Shown here: piece by piece, positions 45,998 through 56,565 of the stretch
Layout: each line of letters opens with the position of its first letter
How positions within the stretch are numbered: position 1 is the stretch's first letter
From: Gammaproteobacteria bacterium
GTDB lineage: Bacteria > Pseudomonadota > Gammaproteobacteria > Pseudomonadales > Pseudomonadaceae
Length of the DNA: 62,000 nt
Assembly: GCA_023475025.1 (NCBI GenBank)
Contig: JAMCWB010000034.1
Location: 1-62,000, forward strand
Direction: 5' to 3'
Made by a program: the position numbers and the translations under genes
Notes under the pieces: model-generated
Told to the model about the DNA's origin: nothing
The model's database searches: none
Seen by the model: the letters and a program-made list of their open reading frames with translations, nothing else

Positions 45998-47275
45998 TCA
46001 GCGAATAAAGTTGAACAGGTTCAGGCTGCTGATCTTGACGAAGCTCTGCTGCGCCGCCTCCAGCACCACGCTCTGCAGGCTCAGGCGGCTCAGGGCTTCG
46101 GCGTAGTCCAGGTCTTCCAGTTCCGAGGTAATGGTCTGGTTGATCAACTTGGCATCGGCCAACTCGTTTTCCGATGAGTCGATAATGTTCAATCGGGCAC
46201 CCAGGCTGGTTTGTACCCCGAGTACCTTGTTCATCGCATTGTCGATATTACTGACCGACAGGCTCAGCACATCACGGCGCTGCAAGCGGCTCTCGGTATC
46301 ATCTGCATCGTTGGCCAGGGTTTCGCGCAGCAGGGCAACAGTATCCAGGATACTGCGTTTTTCCCGGTTCCCACTGTCGGGGGCAAGGTCACCGCGCTCA
46401 ACAGTGAACTCATCACCCTCTTGCAGCTCACCATCCAGTTTTACCACAACACCCTGATAGCGAATACTGAAGCTACCATCTGGTCCAGCCTTCAGGCTGC
46501 CCGTTTCAAGAACACTCTCAGGATTGGGGGGATCTGGCAGCTCCAGAATTTCATAGGTTTCACCGTCCTCACCAATACGAATAACAATACCGTCATTCGG
46601 GTAAAAATTCTGGTCATACAGCCGTTTGTTCTCAACTTCACCTAATGAAATACGCACGTTACCCGGATTATCTGGATCAACCGGCTGGGCAGCGGTGTTC
46701 ACCCGGTTAACGTTGGGCACATCAACAAACAATGACTTGCCATTATCATTGATGGCAATCATTTTCGAGCTGCCGATCTGGATCGAGCGCTGGCCCTCGT
46801 CGCCTTGATAGGTATAACTGCCATCAGATTTACGCACAAAAGGCGCCTGATCACTCTGGTAGCCGCCAAACAGGTACTCGCCACGGGCATTGCGGGTATT
46901 GAACAGCTGGAACAACTCGTCTTCCAGTTGCTCCAGCTCTTGCGACAGCGCCACGCGGTCCTGGGTATCGTAGGCACCGTTACCCGCCATCAGGCTGATC
47001 TCTCGCACCCGCTGCAGGTTGTTGTTGACCGCATTGAGGATGCTTTCTTCCTGCACCAGACTGTTGCGGGCCGCGCGCAGATTATCCTCATATTGCTTGA
47101 TCTGGCTGCCTTGCTGCCCCAACTGCAACAAGCGCACAGTGGCGACCGGGTCATCCGCCGGCGACAGGATACGCTTGCCGGAGCTGACCTGTTCCTGGGT
47201 GCGAGTTATCTGGGAGTAATTATCCTGGATGCCACGGACACCGTTGTTGAAAGCCTGAATGGTGGAAATACGCAT
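45998..47275 (-). CDS. flgL: Flagellar hook-associated protein 3 (hook-filament junction)
   Basis: Junction protein between hook and filament; exported by the flagellar type III system. The 425 residues begin MRISTIQAFNNGVRGIQDNY, with flagellin-like N-terminal (TRTQEQVSSGKRILSPADDP) and C-terminal (AQQSFVKISSLNLFNF) coiled regions around a variable core. Last gene of the flgFGHIJKL unit. Confidence 0.94.
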   Translation of the reverse strand: MRISTIQAFNNGVRGIQDNYSQITRTQEQVSSGKRILSPADDPVATVRLLQLGQQGSQIKQYEDNLRAARNSLVQEESILNAVNNNLQRVREISLMAGNGAYDTQDRVALSQELEQLEDELFQLFNTRNARGEYLFGGYQSDQAPFVRKSDGSYTYQGDEGQRSIQIGSSKMIAINDNGKSLFVDVPNVNRVNTAAQPVDPDNPGNVRISLGEVENKRLYDQNFYPNDGIVIRIGEDGETYEILELPDPPNPESVLETGSLKAGPDGSFSIRYQGVVVKLDGELQEGDEFTVERGDLAPDSGNREKRSILDTVALLRETLANDADDTESRLQRRDVLSLSVSNIDNAMNKVLGVQTSLGARLNIIDSSENELADAKLINQTITSELEDLDYAEALSRLSLQSVVLEAAQQSFVKISSLNLFNFIR

Positions 47276-47287
47276 AATGGCTACCCG

Positions 47288-49279
47288 TCAGCGAATGCTG
47301 TTGATCAGTGTGTCGAACACAGAGCGCGCAATCTGAATCACTTGAGCCGAGGCATTATAGTATTGCTCAAACTTGATCAGGTTGGTGGCCTCTTCATCCA
47401 GGTTGACCGCCGAGACTGAATCACGGTTGTTGGTGGCTTGCTTGAGGATGGCTCCTGTGGATTCGGCATCGGTGCGCGTCTGGGCCGTCTTGGTCCCAAC
47501 CCGCTGCACCAGATCCCCGTAACCATCCAGCAGGGAAAAGCCCCGATCACCATTACCTTGTCCCAGCACCGCCTCGGTTTGCAAGGCTGAAATCTTCAAG
47601 GCATTACGGTTATCGGCCACACCTTCATTATACTGAAGGGCAAAACTGTCGCCGGCCAGTGGCGAACCGCTGATTTCCATTGCGAAGGTAAAGCCATCTA
47701 CCTCAACTTCAACCCTTTGCCGCTGGCCAGGCGTAAAAGGCCCCGGTGTCACCGTAATGGCGCTTGCCGGAACAGGGTTTCCCGCATCGTCTTGCAACGT
47801 CAGGTTGCTGCCATCGAATACGATATTGACGCCGCCAGCGAGCGCTCCGGCAATATCCTCAACGGTCTGCCCCGGCGGTATGACCGTGACATCAGGCTGG
47901 CTTACCTTGCCGGTGCCCCGATTATCCAGGCTGGCATCAATCTTCGCCGGGGCGGCAAACGCCAGCTCTTCCGGTCGCTGCATTTGCACATTGATACCCC
48001 CCGAACCGAAGCGGGTTGGCGTCAACAGAAAGCGATCGCCGTTGGCCAGACTGCCGGAATCCAGGTCGACGCTGAAACCATCAATCACCGGTGGGTTGGC
48101 TGGGTCCAGAGTAAAGGGTCCACTGACCACACCGTCACTGACCCGGCGCACGGTAAAGTCAGTCGCGGAACTGAAGGTCAGCTCATAGTCAGACGTCGTG
48201 AGCTGGCTGGTGTCTTCGATGAACACATTAAGCTGGGCATTATCATCCTGATTACCGGGCAAAGCACGGCTGCGCAACTGCACATTGGCTTCGCTGTTGA
48301 TGTCACCAAACAAAGGAGCACCAGCCCGGCCATTCAAATCCAGCCCCTGCCCCAGTTGGCTGTTGATCTCGTCCGCCACTGAAAGAGCCAGTCGACCTAC
48401 ACTATTGAGGGCAGTATCCAGCACTTCCGTGCGATAGCGAATCAGCCCACCCAACTCACCACCACTGATCAGCCCGGTGACATCCTGGGACGCACCGCCA
48501 CTGACCAGTTGCACATCAACCCGGCTTGGGTCGCTGCGGCCCGGCACAACGCGCAGGCTGGAGGCATCATTACCGACAACCAGCGGCTGGCCGGTACCGA
48601 TAAACAGATTAAGGGTATTCTGGTCCTGCGGTACCACAGTGACACCGACCAGTTCATTGAGCTTGCGAATGGCTTCATCACGCTTGTCGAGCAAGTCATT
48701 GGGTTGCCCGCCATTGGCCACCGCTTTACCGATGGCATCGTTATAATTCGCTACCGAGGACGCCAGACGGTTGACCTGATCCGTAATGGTCCCCATCTGC
48801 TTGCCGATGAAGTTATTCTGGGTCGCCAGCGATTGCTGCACAGTATTGAAACGTGCCGCCAGCCCTTCTGCTTCCGACAGCAGTAGCTGCCGCGCTGGCA
48901 GGTTGGCGGGGTCTTCAACTGCCGTCTGCAAGGCATCAAAGACCTTCTGCAAGCCCGGTGCAATACCGGTAGCCTCACCCGCCAGCAGGTTATTGAGTTC
49001 TTCGATCTGGCTCTGGAAAGACTTTACTTCACTGTCACGGCTGGTGCTGGACCATAGCTGGTTGGTCAGAAACTGGTTACTGATGCGCTGGATATCGACA
49101 ATGGAAGCACCCTTGCCGATAAAGCCGGCGCCGGTACTCCCCGCCGGATTAGCAGCCTGGACCGTGGTCTGACGGCTATAACCCGGCGTGTTGACGTTGG
49201 AAATATTGTGCCCGGTCACCGACAGATTGGTTTGTGCCGCGCGTAAACCCGTCAGACCAACACTGAAGAGGTCAGCCAT
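47288..49279 (-). CDS. flgK: Flagellar hook-associated protein 1
   Basis: Forms the first hook-filament junction ring. The 663 residues begin MADLFSVGLTGLRAAQTNLS, then VTGHNISNVNTPGYSRQ, the rod/hook consensus; the C-terminus QIARSVFDTLINSIR closes the conserved domain. It lies 12 bp upstream of flgL. Confidence 0.95.
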   Translation of the reverse strand: MADLFSVGLTGLRAAQTNLSVTGHNISNVNTPGYSRQTTVQAANPAGSTGAGFIGKGASIVDIQRISNQFLTNQLWSSTSRDSEVKSFQSQIEELNNLLAGEATGIAPGLQKVFDALQTAVEDPANLPARQLLLSEAEGLAARFNTVQQSLATQNNFIGKQMGTITDQVNRLASSVANYNDAIGKAVANGGQPNDLLDKRDEAIRKLNELVGVTVVPQDQNTLNLFIGTGQPLVVGNDASSLRVVPGRSDPSRVDVQLVSGGASQDVTGLISGGELGGLIRYRTEVLDTALNSVGRLALSVADEINSQLGQGLDLNGRAGAPLFGDINSEANVQLRSRALPGNQDDNAQLNVFIEDTSQLTTSDYELTFSSATDFTVRRVSDGVVSGPFTLDPANPPVIDGFSVDLDSGSLANGDRFLLTPTRFGSGGINVQMQRPEELAFAAPAKIDASLDNRGTGKVSQPDVTVIPPGQTVEDIAGALAGGVNIVFDGSNLTLQDDAGNPVPASAITVTPGPFTPGQRQRVEVEVDGFTFAMEISGSPLAGDSFALQYNEGVADNRNALKISALQTEAVLGQGNGDRGFSLLDGYGDLVQRVGTKTAQTRTDAESTGAILKQATNNRDSVSAVNLDEEATNLIKFEQYYNASAQVIQIARSVFDTLINSIR

Positions 49280-49281
49280 AA

Positions 49282-50370
49282 TCAGGCCCTCGCCGCTGCA
49301 TTGGCAGCATTATCTTGTTGAGCCAATTGCTCGGCCGCCGGTGCCAGTTGACGCGCGATCTGCGTTACCTTGCGGGCATATTGCGGATCGGTCGCGTAAC
49401 CGGCTTTTTGCAGCTCACGGAAGAAGGCATCCGGATTGTCAGTTTGCGTCAGTGCCTGCTGGTAGCGCCCGTTGGTGTGCAGAAAATCGACATAGTCCTC
49501 AAAGCTCTGCTCGAAGCTGGCATAGCTGCGGAAGCTGGCCCGTTCCTGCACCCGCTGACCATCACGGTATTCATGGGTCAGGGTGCTGGCTTTTTCACCC
49601 TGCCAGCCGCCATGGGATTTGATGCCAAACAGGTTGTGGCTATTGCTGCCGTTGGCGCCCTTGATCATCGAGCGACCCCAGCCAGTTTCCAGCGCAGCCT
49701 GGGCCACCAGGTAGCGGGGCTCTACACCCAGCCGCTGGGCGGCTTTTTCGGCCATGGGCAGCAGCGTGCTGACAAACTGCTCAGGGCTGTCAAAGCGGGT
49801 ATTGCCTGAAGCCGCTTTAGCTGTTGTCTGGCTATTAGCTGCGGGGGCGGTTGCCTGGCTGGCCAGGCGGCGCGAACGCACTTGCTCGGCCAAAGGCACC
49901 GCCGGCGCCTCAGCAGCCTGACCGGTGGCTGTCGCTTCCTGACTCTGCAAGGCCGCATAGCGGCTGACCATTGCCAGACGGCGCTGCGCCAGAAGCGCGG
50001 ACTGATCACCGCCGGGAGCGGCTGTGGACAAAGGATTGGTCTGCGCGCTGGGGCCGGGCGCAGCCTTGGGCGACAGCTGGCGCATCAGCACATCGGCCAG
50101 GCCGACACCCTGATTTTCTGACATATGGATAGTCAGCTGATTATCGTACATGTCCTGGTACATCTGGGTCGCGTTGGTATTCAGTGGGTTGTCTTCACCA
50201 AACACCGCGTTGGCATCGCGCATGCTCTTGACCATCATGTTCAAAAACAGCGACTCGAACTGCTCGGCGACCTTGCGCAGGTTGCCTTCGCTGTTCGCCT
50301 TGTCCCCGGTACCCAGCTGCTGCATGGCAGCCAGGTCGTTGTAGTTGAGACTGTTGCTGTTGATGTTCAT
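49282..50370 (-). CDS. flgJ: Flagellar protein FlgJ (rod scaffold plus peptidoglycan hydrolase)
   Basis: Helps the rod cross the peptidoglycan. The 362 residues have the N-terminal rod-binding domain (VAEQFESLFLNMMVKSMRDA) and a C-terminal glucosaminidase-type domain starting about residue 205 (VAQAALETGWGRSM, NSHNLFGIKSHGGWQG, where the Glu is the catalytic acid). The centre is an Ala/Gln-rich linker. Gap of 2 bp to flgK. Confidence 0.94.
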   Translation of the reverse strand: MNINSNSLNYNDLAAMQQLGTGDKANSEGNLRKVAEQFESLFLNMMVKSMRDANAVFGEDNPLNTNATQMYQDMYDNQLTIHMSENQGVGLADVLMRQLSPKAAPGPSAQTNPLSTAAPGGDQSALLAQRRLAMVSRYAALQSQEATATGQAAEAPAVPLAEQVRSRRLASQATAPAANSQTTAKAASGNTRFDSPEQFVSTLLPMAEKAAQRLGVEPRYLVAQAALETGWGRSMIKGANGSNSHNLFGIKSHGGWQGEKASTLTHEYRDGQRVQERASFRSYASFEQSFEDYVDFLHTNGRYQQALTQTDNPDAFFRELQKAGYATDPQYARKVTQIARQLAPAAEQLAQQDNAANAAARA

Positions 50371-50382
50371 GTTGGCCTCCGC

Positions 50383-51483
50383 TCAGATGACCACCAGCTC
50401 GGCGCTCAAGGCACCGGCTTGCCGCAAGGCTTCAAGAATGGCCATCAGATCACCGGGCGCTGCCCCGACCTGATTGACCGCACGGACGATTTCATCGAGT
50501 GACACGCCGGGGTTGAAGACAAACATGCGGCTGTCACCTTCCTCGATATTGATCTGCGAACTGGGTGTTACCACCGTCTGGCCGCCGCCAAAGGGGGCGC
50601 CTGGTTGGCTGACTTCGGGATTCTCACTGATGGTCACGGTCAGACCCCCATGGGTCACCGCAGCCGGCTGCACGCGCACATCCTGACCAATCACAATGGT
50701 GCCGGTACGCGAGTTGATAATGACCCGAGCGGTTGCCGCCCCCTGCTCTACCCGCAGGTTCTCGACCATGGACAGATAATCCACCCGGTGGTTGGGGTCC
50801 AGCGGCGCACGCACGCGAATGGAGCCGCCATCAATCGCCTGGGCAACGTCCGGGCCAAAGGTCTCGTTGATGGTATCGACCACCCGCTTGGCGGTGGTGA
50901 AGTCATGCCGGTGCAGGTTGAATACCAGGTGGTCCTTATTGGTGAACGGACTGGGTACCGCGCGCTCGACCGTTGCGCCACGGGGAATACGACCGACACT
51001 GGGTACGTTGACGGTAATCCGTGACCCATCGGCGCCCTCGGCGCCAAAACCACCCACCACCATATTGCCCTGGGCAATGGCATAGACCTGGCCATCCGCC
51101 CCTTTCAGCGGCGTCATCAGCAGGCTGCCGCCGCGCAGGCTCTGTGCGTTACCAATCGAAGACACGGTAATGTCGATGGCCTGGCCAGGCTGGGCAAAGG
51201 GCGGCAGGTCGGCATGAATCGCGACTGCCGCCACGTTGCGCATCTGGATCCGCGTACCCGGCGGTACAGTAATGCCAAACTCGCTGAGCATGTTGTTGAA
51301 GGTCTGCACGGTAAAGGGCGTCTGCGAGGTCTGGTCACCGGTACCATCCAGGCCCACCACCAGACCGTAACCAATCAACTGGTTACTGCGCACGCCGGCA
51401 ATACTGGCGATGTCCTTGATGCGCTCGGCCATGGCCAGGGGCGCCAGCAAGGTCAGACAGAGAAACAGACAGAAATGACGCAT
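50383..51483 (-). CDS. flgI: Flagellar P-ring protein
   Basis: Periplasmic bushing ring of the basal body. The 366 residues begin with the signal peptide [19 protein letters not shown] and continue [20 protein letters not shown], the canonical start of mature Flg[22 protein letters not shown] is the most conserved block. Confidence 0.96.
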   Translation of the reverse strand: MRHFCLFLCLTLLAPLAMAERIKDIASIAGVRSNQLIGYGLVVGLDGTGDQTSQTPFTVQTFNNMLSEFGITVPPGTRIQMRNVAAVAIHADLPPFAQPGQAIDITVSSIGNAQSLRGGSLLMTPLKGADGQVYAIAQGNMVVGGFGAEGADGSRITVNVPSVGRIPRGATVERAVPSPFTNKDHLVFNLHRHDFTTAKRVVDTINETFGPDVAQAIDGGSIRVRAPLDPNHRVDYLSMVENLRVEQGAATARVIINSRTGTIVIGQDVRVQPAAVTHGGLTVTISENPEVSQPGAPFGGGQTVVTPSSQINIEEGDSRMFVFNPGVSLDEIVRAVNQVGAAPGDLMAILEALRQAGALSAELVVI

Positions 51484-51497
51484 GATCCATTACTCCG

Positions 51498-52166
51498 TTA
51501 GAAGGGCCACATCGGGCTCATGAAGAACTGACTCAACCAGCCGGGCTGACTGGCATTGGCAAAGGCACCACGACCGGAATAGGTGATGCGCGCATCCGCC
51601 ACCCGGGTGGAAAGCACAGTATTATCCGGGCCAATATCGTCGCCGCGCACCAGGCCGGAAATGCGGATCAATTCATCGCCATTGTTCAGCGTGATCCACT
51701 TTTCACCGCGCACGCGCAGGATGCCATTCGGCAAGACTTCAGCGACGGTTACCGTGATCGAACCGGTCAGGCTGTTGCTCTGATTGGCATCGGCCTCGCC
51801 ATTGAAGCCACGGTTACCCGACACATTCACCCCCAGATCAACCCCGGTATTGAGGCCACCCAGCGTCGGATTGGCAATCGATACATTGCTGCTCTTGCTG
51901 ATCTCGTTTTCCGCCTGCTTACGTGCAGCGGTGCGCTCGCTCAGGGTAATGGTGATGATGTCGCCAACCCGATGCGCCTTGCGGTCCTCATAGAGGCTAA
52001 GGCCAAAACCCGCCTGGTAGATGGCGCCATTGTTCATTTCCTGCGGCAAGGGATTGCGCGGCAAGACCGGGGCAAAAGCTGGATCGTCCGGTACCGGCGG
52101 CATCTGCATGCAGGCGCTGAGCGCCAGCATGGTCAGAATAATGACGGTGATTCGCAGGGCATTCAT
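51498..52166 (-). CDS. flgH: Flagellar L-ring lipoprotein
   Basis: Outer-membrane ring of the basal body. The 222 residues have a lipobox LALSAC (Cys19), then the FlgH core with [20 protein letters not shown] and the C-terminus [14 protein letters not shown], typical of the family. Precedes flgI. Confidence 0.95.
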   Translation of the reverse strand: MNALRITVIILTMLALSACMQMPPVPDDPAFAPVLPRNPLPQEMNNGAIYQAGFGLSLYEDRKAHRVGDIITITLSERTAARKQAENEISKSSNVSIANPTLGGLNTGVDLGVNVSGNRGFNGEADANQSNSLTGSITVTVAEVLPNGILRVRGEKWITLNNGDELIRISGLVRGDDIGPDNTVLSTRVADARITYSGRGAFANASQPGWLSQFFMSPMWPF

Positions 52167-52181
52167 GGGTGACTTACTCCC

Positions 52182-52970
52182 TTAAAGCGTCTGACTGATG
52201 TACTGCAACATCTGGTCAGCCGTGGAAATAACCTTGGAGTTCATTTCATAGGCGCGCTGGGTGGTGATCATATTGACCATTTCCTCCACCACGCTGACGT
52301 TGGAGTTTTCCAGGGTGTTCTGCAGCACCTGACCCAGCCCGTTCTGCCCGGGGTTACCCACCTGAGGCGCGCCACTGGAGGCGGTTTCAATAAACAGATT
52401 GCCGCCAATCGCCTGCAAGCCAGCCGGGTTGATGAAATCGGCGGTCTGGATATTGCCGATCTGTTGAATGCCAGGGTCGCCAAAGACACTGATGCTGACG
52501 GTACCGTCTTCACCCACAGTAAAAGTCTGCACATCGTCGGGCAGCACAATACCGGGTTCCAGCGGATAACCGTTGCTGGTCACAATCTGCCCGTCGGCAT
52601 CCAGATGGAAGCTACCGTCGCGGCTGTAGGCAATGTCACCATTCGGCGTCAGGATCTGGAAGAAGCCGCGTCCGTTGATGGCCATGTCCAGTGGTTGCTC
52701 GGTGGTCTGCAGTGAGCCCTGGGTAAAGATCTTCTGGGTGCCGACTACCTTGACCCCGGTACCCAACTGCAAACCGGAGGGCAACTGGGTGTCCTGGCTG
52801 CTCTGCGCACCGGGCTGGCGATTGATCTGATACAACAGATCTTCGAACTCGGCGCGGTCGCGTTTAAAACCGGTGGTCGAGACGTTGGCCAGGTTGTTGG
52901 AAATGGTCGTCATCATCTTGTCCTGGGCGGCCAACCCAGTCTTGCTGACCCACAGTGCTGCGTGCATCAC
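52182..52970 (-). CDS. flgG: Flagellar distal rod protein
   Basis: Distal rod component; 262 residues. The N-terminal motif LWVSKTGLAAQDKMMTTISN, then NLANVSTTGFKRDRAEF, and the C-terminal NSNVSVVEEMVNMITTQRAY match FlgG. It sits between flgF and flgH in the standard order. Confidence 0.95.
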   Translation of the reverse strand: MMHAALWVSKTGLAAQDKMMTTISNNLANVSTTGFKRDRAEFEDLLYQINRQPGAQSSQDTQLPSGLQLGTGVKVVGTQKIFTQGSLQTTEQPLDMAINGRGFFQILTPNGDIAYSRDGSFHLDADGQIVTSNGYPLEPGIVLPDDVQTFTVGEDGTVSISVFGDPGIQQIGNIQTADFINPAGLQAIGGNLFIETASSGAPQVGNPGQNGLGQVLQNTLENSNVSVVEEMVNMITTQRAYEMNSKVISTADQMLQYISQTL

Positions 52971-53006
52971 ACCTCTCCTCGCTGTTCGTCAACGAACAGT
53001 CGCCGA

Positions 53007-53747
53007 TTAACTCATTTGCAGAAGGCGGTCAGTGACCTGAGCATTCTCTTCTGCGGTACGCATCATCTTGATATGCAATTCAAACTGACGAGCCAGCGAC
53101 AACATGGCAGTCATTTCTTCCACTGCATTGACGTTGCTGCCTTCCAGAAATCCGGTGACAATGCGCACATTGCCGTCTGGATCCTGCTCGACTTCACCTT
53201 CAACGCGCATCAGTCCATCCAGCCCCTTGACCATAGTTTGCTGCTCGGGATTGACCAGCTTGATGCGATCAACCTCTGCCAGGACGTTGGGGCCTTCGCC
53301 CAGAGCCTGAACACTGATGGTGCCGTCCACGCCAATCTCTACCTTGTCTGCCGGGGGAATGGCGACCGGCCCGCCATTGCCAAGCACAGCCAAACCGTTG
53401 CCGGTCACCAACTGCCCGAACTCGGTTATATGCAGGCTGCCGGCGCGGGTATAGGCCTCGGTGCCATCCGGCGCCTGAACGGCAATCCAGCCATCACGCT
53501 CTACCGCGATATCCAGATCACGCCCGGTCTGGATCAGGGTGCCGGATGACAGGTCAGTGCCAGGGCGCTCGCTCATGGCATAGGCGCGGGTCGGCATGGT
53601 TTCGCCATAGACCGGCATGGAGCGCGCCTGCTCGAAATCACGGCGAAAACCAGTAGTAGCGACATTGGCCAGATTATTGGCGTGCGCGCGCTGGCCCAGC
53701 ATATTCTGGCTGGCTCCACTCATCGAGATGTATAGCGACTTGTCCAT
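53007..53747 (-). CDS. flgF: Flagellar proximal rod protein FlgF
   Basis: Proximal rod component of 246 residues, starting MDKSLYISMSGASQNMLGQR (ATG 53747 with CAGGAG before it). NLANVATTGFRRDFEQ and the C-terminal SNVNAVEEMTAMLSLARQFE are the rod-family signatures. First gene of the flgFGHIJKL transcription unit, with its own sigma-54 promoter 56 bp upstream. Confidence 0.93.
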   Translation of the reverse strand: MDKSLYISMSGASQNMLGQRAHANNLANVATTGFRRDFEQARSMPVYGETMPTRAYAMSERPGTDLSSGTLIQTGRDLDIAVERDGWIAVQAPDGTEAYTRAGSLHITEFGQLVTGNGLAVLGNGGPVAIPPADKVEIGVDGTISVQALGEGPNVLAEVDRIKLVNPEQQTMVKGLDGLMRVEGEVEQDPDGNVRIVTGFLEGSNVNAVEEMTAMLSLARQFELHIKMMRTAEENAQVTDRLLQMS

Positions 53748-53799
53748 GTGAACTCCTGCGGCGTCGAAAATTTGCCGTAATTGGGATCTCAATGGATAT

Positions 53800-53818
53800 A
53801 AAGCAGAAACTGTGCCAA
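53800..53818 (-). promoter_or_regulatory. Sigma-54 (RpoN) promoter for flgFGHIJKL
   Basis: On the minus strand, TTGGCACAGTTTCTGCTTT: GG at the -24 position (53816-53815), 10 bp, GC at -12 (53804-53803). Very close to the consensus TGGCAC-N5-TTGC. It lies about 55 bp before flgF and after the flgE terminator, fitting an RpoN/FleQ-controlled unit. Confidence 0.82.
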
Positions 53819-53927
53819 CAGCTATAAAAAACCATAACCTTCTGATTTTCAGGCACTAATTAACCAACGCAAGGACAGAGAGTGGTGCTGGCGGCAAACG
53901 GCTGCCGATCAGGCAAACAACTGACAA

Positions 53928-53956
53928 AAAAACGCCGCCCGGGTGGGCGGCGTTTT
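53928..53956 (-). terminator. Intrinsic terminator after flgE
   Basis: AAAACGCCGCCC-GGGT-GGGCGGCGTTTT; a strong 12-bp stem flanked by A and T tracts. It begins 12 bp past the flgE stop and separates flgBCDE from flgFGHIJKL. Confidence 0.88.
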
Positions 53957-53967
53957 CAGAGGCGGGA

Positions 53968-55383
53968 TTAACGCAAGTTGATGATGGTCTGAGTGACGGT
54001 ATCCTGGGTCTGGATCGTTTTGGCATTGGCCTGGTAATTACGCTGGGCCACAATCATGTTGATCAACTGCTCGGACAGATCAACGTTGGACTGCTCCAGC
54101 GCACCCGACTGGATTGAACCCAGAGTACCGCTACCGGGCGCTCCAATTACCGGCTCACCCGAAGCTGCGGACTGCGACCAGGACGTCTTGCCCAGCGGAT
54201 TCAACCCCTGCTGATTGGCAAAGGTCGCCAACACCACCTGGCCTTGTACCTTGGTCTGACCATTGGTGTATCGGGCAACCAGCAAACCGGTATCGTCAAT
54301 TGCCAGACCGGCGAGCTCTCCCGTGGTAAAGCCATCCTGGGACAAGGCTGTTACGCCAAAGCTAGAGGCGTACTGGGTAGAGCCCGTCAGATCGAGTGTG
54401 AAGTCCAGCCCCACTTCAGCACCTGTTGGCTGACCAGCGCGGTCCAGCGGAGCCCAGTTTTCAAAGGTAAAGGTTCGGCCAGCCACCAACTCACCTACGC
54501 TATTGAACTGAAGTGGAATAGGCTGAGGGGCGAATCCAGCATCCGTCGGCAGCAAGTTATTACCGACCAGCGGTGAGTCAGGATCAGCCGGATCAACCCG
54601 TTCGCCATCGAGGTTAACCTGACGTCCGTCAATCAAAGCAAACATGTTCCACTGATTAGAATCGGTCTTGACGAAATATTTGGTCAAAACATGCGGATTA
54701 CCCTGACTGTCATAGATATTGACCGAGGTAGAACTGTTATAGGTCGCCGAGTTGGTCGGATCAAAGGTGCCCTGAGCAGCATCCTTTGCGTCCTGGATGT
54801 CAGCTGGGGTTGGTGCAGCAGGGTCTGCCGCGTTGTTGTCTATGTAGTTGTCATACGCCTGCTGCCACGGCTGAGGCCGCACACTGGTCGAATTCAGGTT
54901 CAATGTTGACTCGATCTGGGTGGTTGCCTGCGGATTGGCTGAACGGGTGTCCACCCGCAAATCCGTTTGCACACCCTGGTTGATCTGCCCGGTGATCGGA
55001 TTAACACCGTAACCCTGTAGCCGCTCACCGAAGTTATTGGTGATAAAACCCTGACGGTCAGTACCGAAGAAGCCGGCTCGGGTGTAGCTCAAGGCTCCAT
55101 CCTGACTGGTCACAAAGAAGCCATTGCCATTGATCGCCAGATCCAGGCTGTTTCCGGTGAAATCAATATTGCCTTGGGTGAACAGCTGCGCCACGTCCCC
55201 CAGCAATACGCCGCTACCCTGGGCATTGCTGCCTGAACCCAGCACTGATGCAGCGTAGACATCCGCAAACTCAGCCCGTGAGCCCTTGAAGCCAACAGTA
55301 CCGACGTTGGCAATGTTGTTACCGGTAATATTCAGATCGGAAGACGCCGCCCGAATACCACTCAAACCGATATTAAATGACAT
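53968..55383 (-). CDS. flgE: Flagellar hook protein
   Basis: Structural protein of the hook; 471 residues. The start MSFNIGLSGIRAASSDLNIT, then GNNIANVGTVGFKGSRAEF, and the C-terminal SNVDLSEQLINMIVAQRNYQ are typical. The variable middle is longer than the E. coli hook protein, as is common in pseudomonads. Ends with a strong terminator. Confidence 0.95.
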   Translation of the reverse strand: MSFNIGLSGIRAASSDLNITGNNIANVGTVGFKGSRAEFADVYAASVLGSGSNAQGSGVLLGDVAQLFTQGNIDFTGNSLDLAINGNGFFVTSQDGALSYTRAGFFGTDRQGFITNNFGERLQGYGVNPITGQINQGVQTDLRVDTRSANPQATTQIESTLNLNSTSVRPQPWQQAYDNYIDNNAADPAAPTPADIQDAKDAAQGTFDPTNSATYNSSTSVNIYDSQGNPHVLTKYFVKTDSNQWNMFALIDGRQVNLDGERVDPADPDSPLVGNNLLPTDAGFAPQPIPLQFNSVGELVAGRTFTFENWAPLDRAGQPTGAEVGLDFTLDLTGSTQYASSFGVTALSQDGFTTGELAGLAIDDTGLLVARYTNGQTKVQGQVVLATFANQQGLNPLGKTSWSQSAASGEPVIGAPGSGTLGSIQSGALEQSNVDLSEQLINMIVAQRNYQANAKTIQTQDTVTQTIINLR

Positions 55384-55412
55384 ATCAAACTCCTTGCTGT
55401 ATCGGACGACCG

Positions 55413-56099
55413 TTAACGGCCGATAGAAAAGACTTCAGACAGCCCCATGCTGCCGAGACCTGAGAGGTTAAGCACCATCTCACCGTTCTTGCCCATGCCC
55501 AGTGATACGCTGTCAACGTTGGCCGGCAGCAAGGTAGCCAGCTGCTTGTTCTCGCCATCGAGCACCGCATTGGCTTCAAACTTGTAACGGCCGGGCGGCA
55601 AGATATTGCCGTTGTCGTCGGTGCCATCCCAGGTGAACTTGTGCAAGCCGGCTTTCTGGCTGCCCAGGTTCAGGTTGGTCACCAGGCTGCCCGAATCGTC
55701 ATAGACCGAGACACTGACATGCTCGCTGGGCTTGTTCAGCACCAGCTCACCGGTGAGGCCAGTGGTAGTATCCACCATGGCGCGCGACGTCGGCACCGTT
55801 ACCGAGCGGCCTACCAGCGAAGAGGCCTGCAGTGCCTGGGAGGACTGATAGCCACCCAACAAGGACTCCATTGACTTGTTCAGATTGTCGATCCCTTCCA
55901 CGGTGCTGAATTGCGCCAGCTGGGCAATAAATTCACCGTTCTCCTGGGGCGACAAGGGGTCCTGATTATTCAGCTGGGCAACCAGGAGCTGCAGGAACTG
56001 ATCCTTGCCCAACTCATCACCCTTGGCAAAACGCGACTGATCGACCTGGTATTTGTCGAGTACGCTTTCACCGGTGGCCAAACTGCTGTTGATGTTCAT
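55413..56099 (-). CDS. flgD: Flagellar hook-capping protein
   Basis: Scaffold needed to assemble the hook and later released. The 228 residues have the N-terminal capping motif LGKDQFLQLLVAQLNNQDPL and ENGEFIAQLAQFSTVEGIDN, then a FlgD Ig-like domain with FTWDGTDDNGNILPPGRYKF. Confidence 0.95.
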   Translation of the reverse strand: MNINSSLATGESVLDKYQVDQSRFAKGDELGKDQFLQLLVAQLNNQDPLSPQENGEFIAQLAQFSTVEGIDNLNKSMESLLGGYQSSQALQASSLVGRSVTVPTSRAMVDTTTGLTGELVLNKPSEHVSVSVYDDSGSLVTNLNLGSQKAGLHKFTWDGTDDNGNILPPGRYKFEANAVLDGENKQLATLLPANVDSVSLGMGKNGEMVLNLSGLGSMGLSEVFSIGR

Positions 56100-56119
56100 G
56101 CCCTACTCCATCTGTACTC

Positions 56120-56563
56120 TTACTGACCCAGCGTCAAGACGCGCTGCAGCATGGTTTTGGTGGTATTCATGATTTCGACATTGGTCTGATAACTACGTGA
56201 AGCCGACATCATATTGGCCATTTCTTCGACCACATTGACGTTGGGGTAAAACACATAGCCTTCTTCATTGGCCATTGGATGATTGGGTTCGTAACGGGCC
56301 TGCAATTCGGCATCGGATTCGACAATACCCAGCACCTGGACACCGCGACCAGGCGCGTCCTGCTGACTGAAGGCCGAACTGCCTGCCCCGCCCTGCTGCG
56401 CCTGAAACACGGTGGCAAACACCGGATGGCGCGCACGGTAGGTTTCATCCGTACTACTGGAAACCGTTTCTGCGTTGGCAATATTGCTGGCCACGGTATT
56501 CAGCCGCAGTGATTGCGCACTCATGGCCGAGCCGGCAATGTCAAAAATCTGATTAAGCGCCAT
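56120..56563 (-). CDS. flgC: Flagellar proximal rod protein FlgC
   Basis: Rod protein of 147 residues: LNQIFDIAGSAMSAQSLRLN, then TVASNIANAETVSSSTDETY, and the C-terminal VNVVEEMANMMSASRSYQTN. Sits 2 bp downstream of flgB. Confidence 0.95.
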   Translation of the reverse strand: MALNQIFDIAGSAMSAQSLRLNTVASNIANAETVSSSTDETYRARHPVFATVFQAQQGGAGSSAFSQQDAPGRGVQVLGIVESDAELQARYEPNHPMANEEGYVFYPNVNVVEEMANMMSASRSYQTNVEIMNTTKTMLQRVLTLGQ

Positions 56564-56565
56564 GA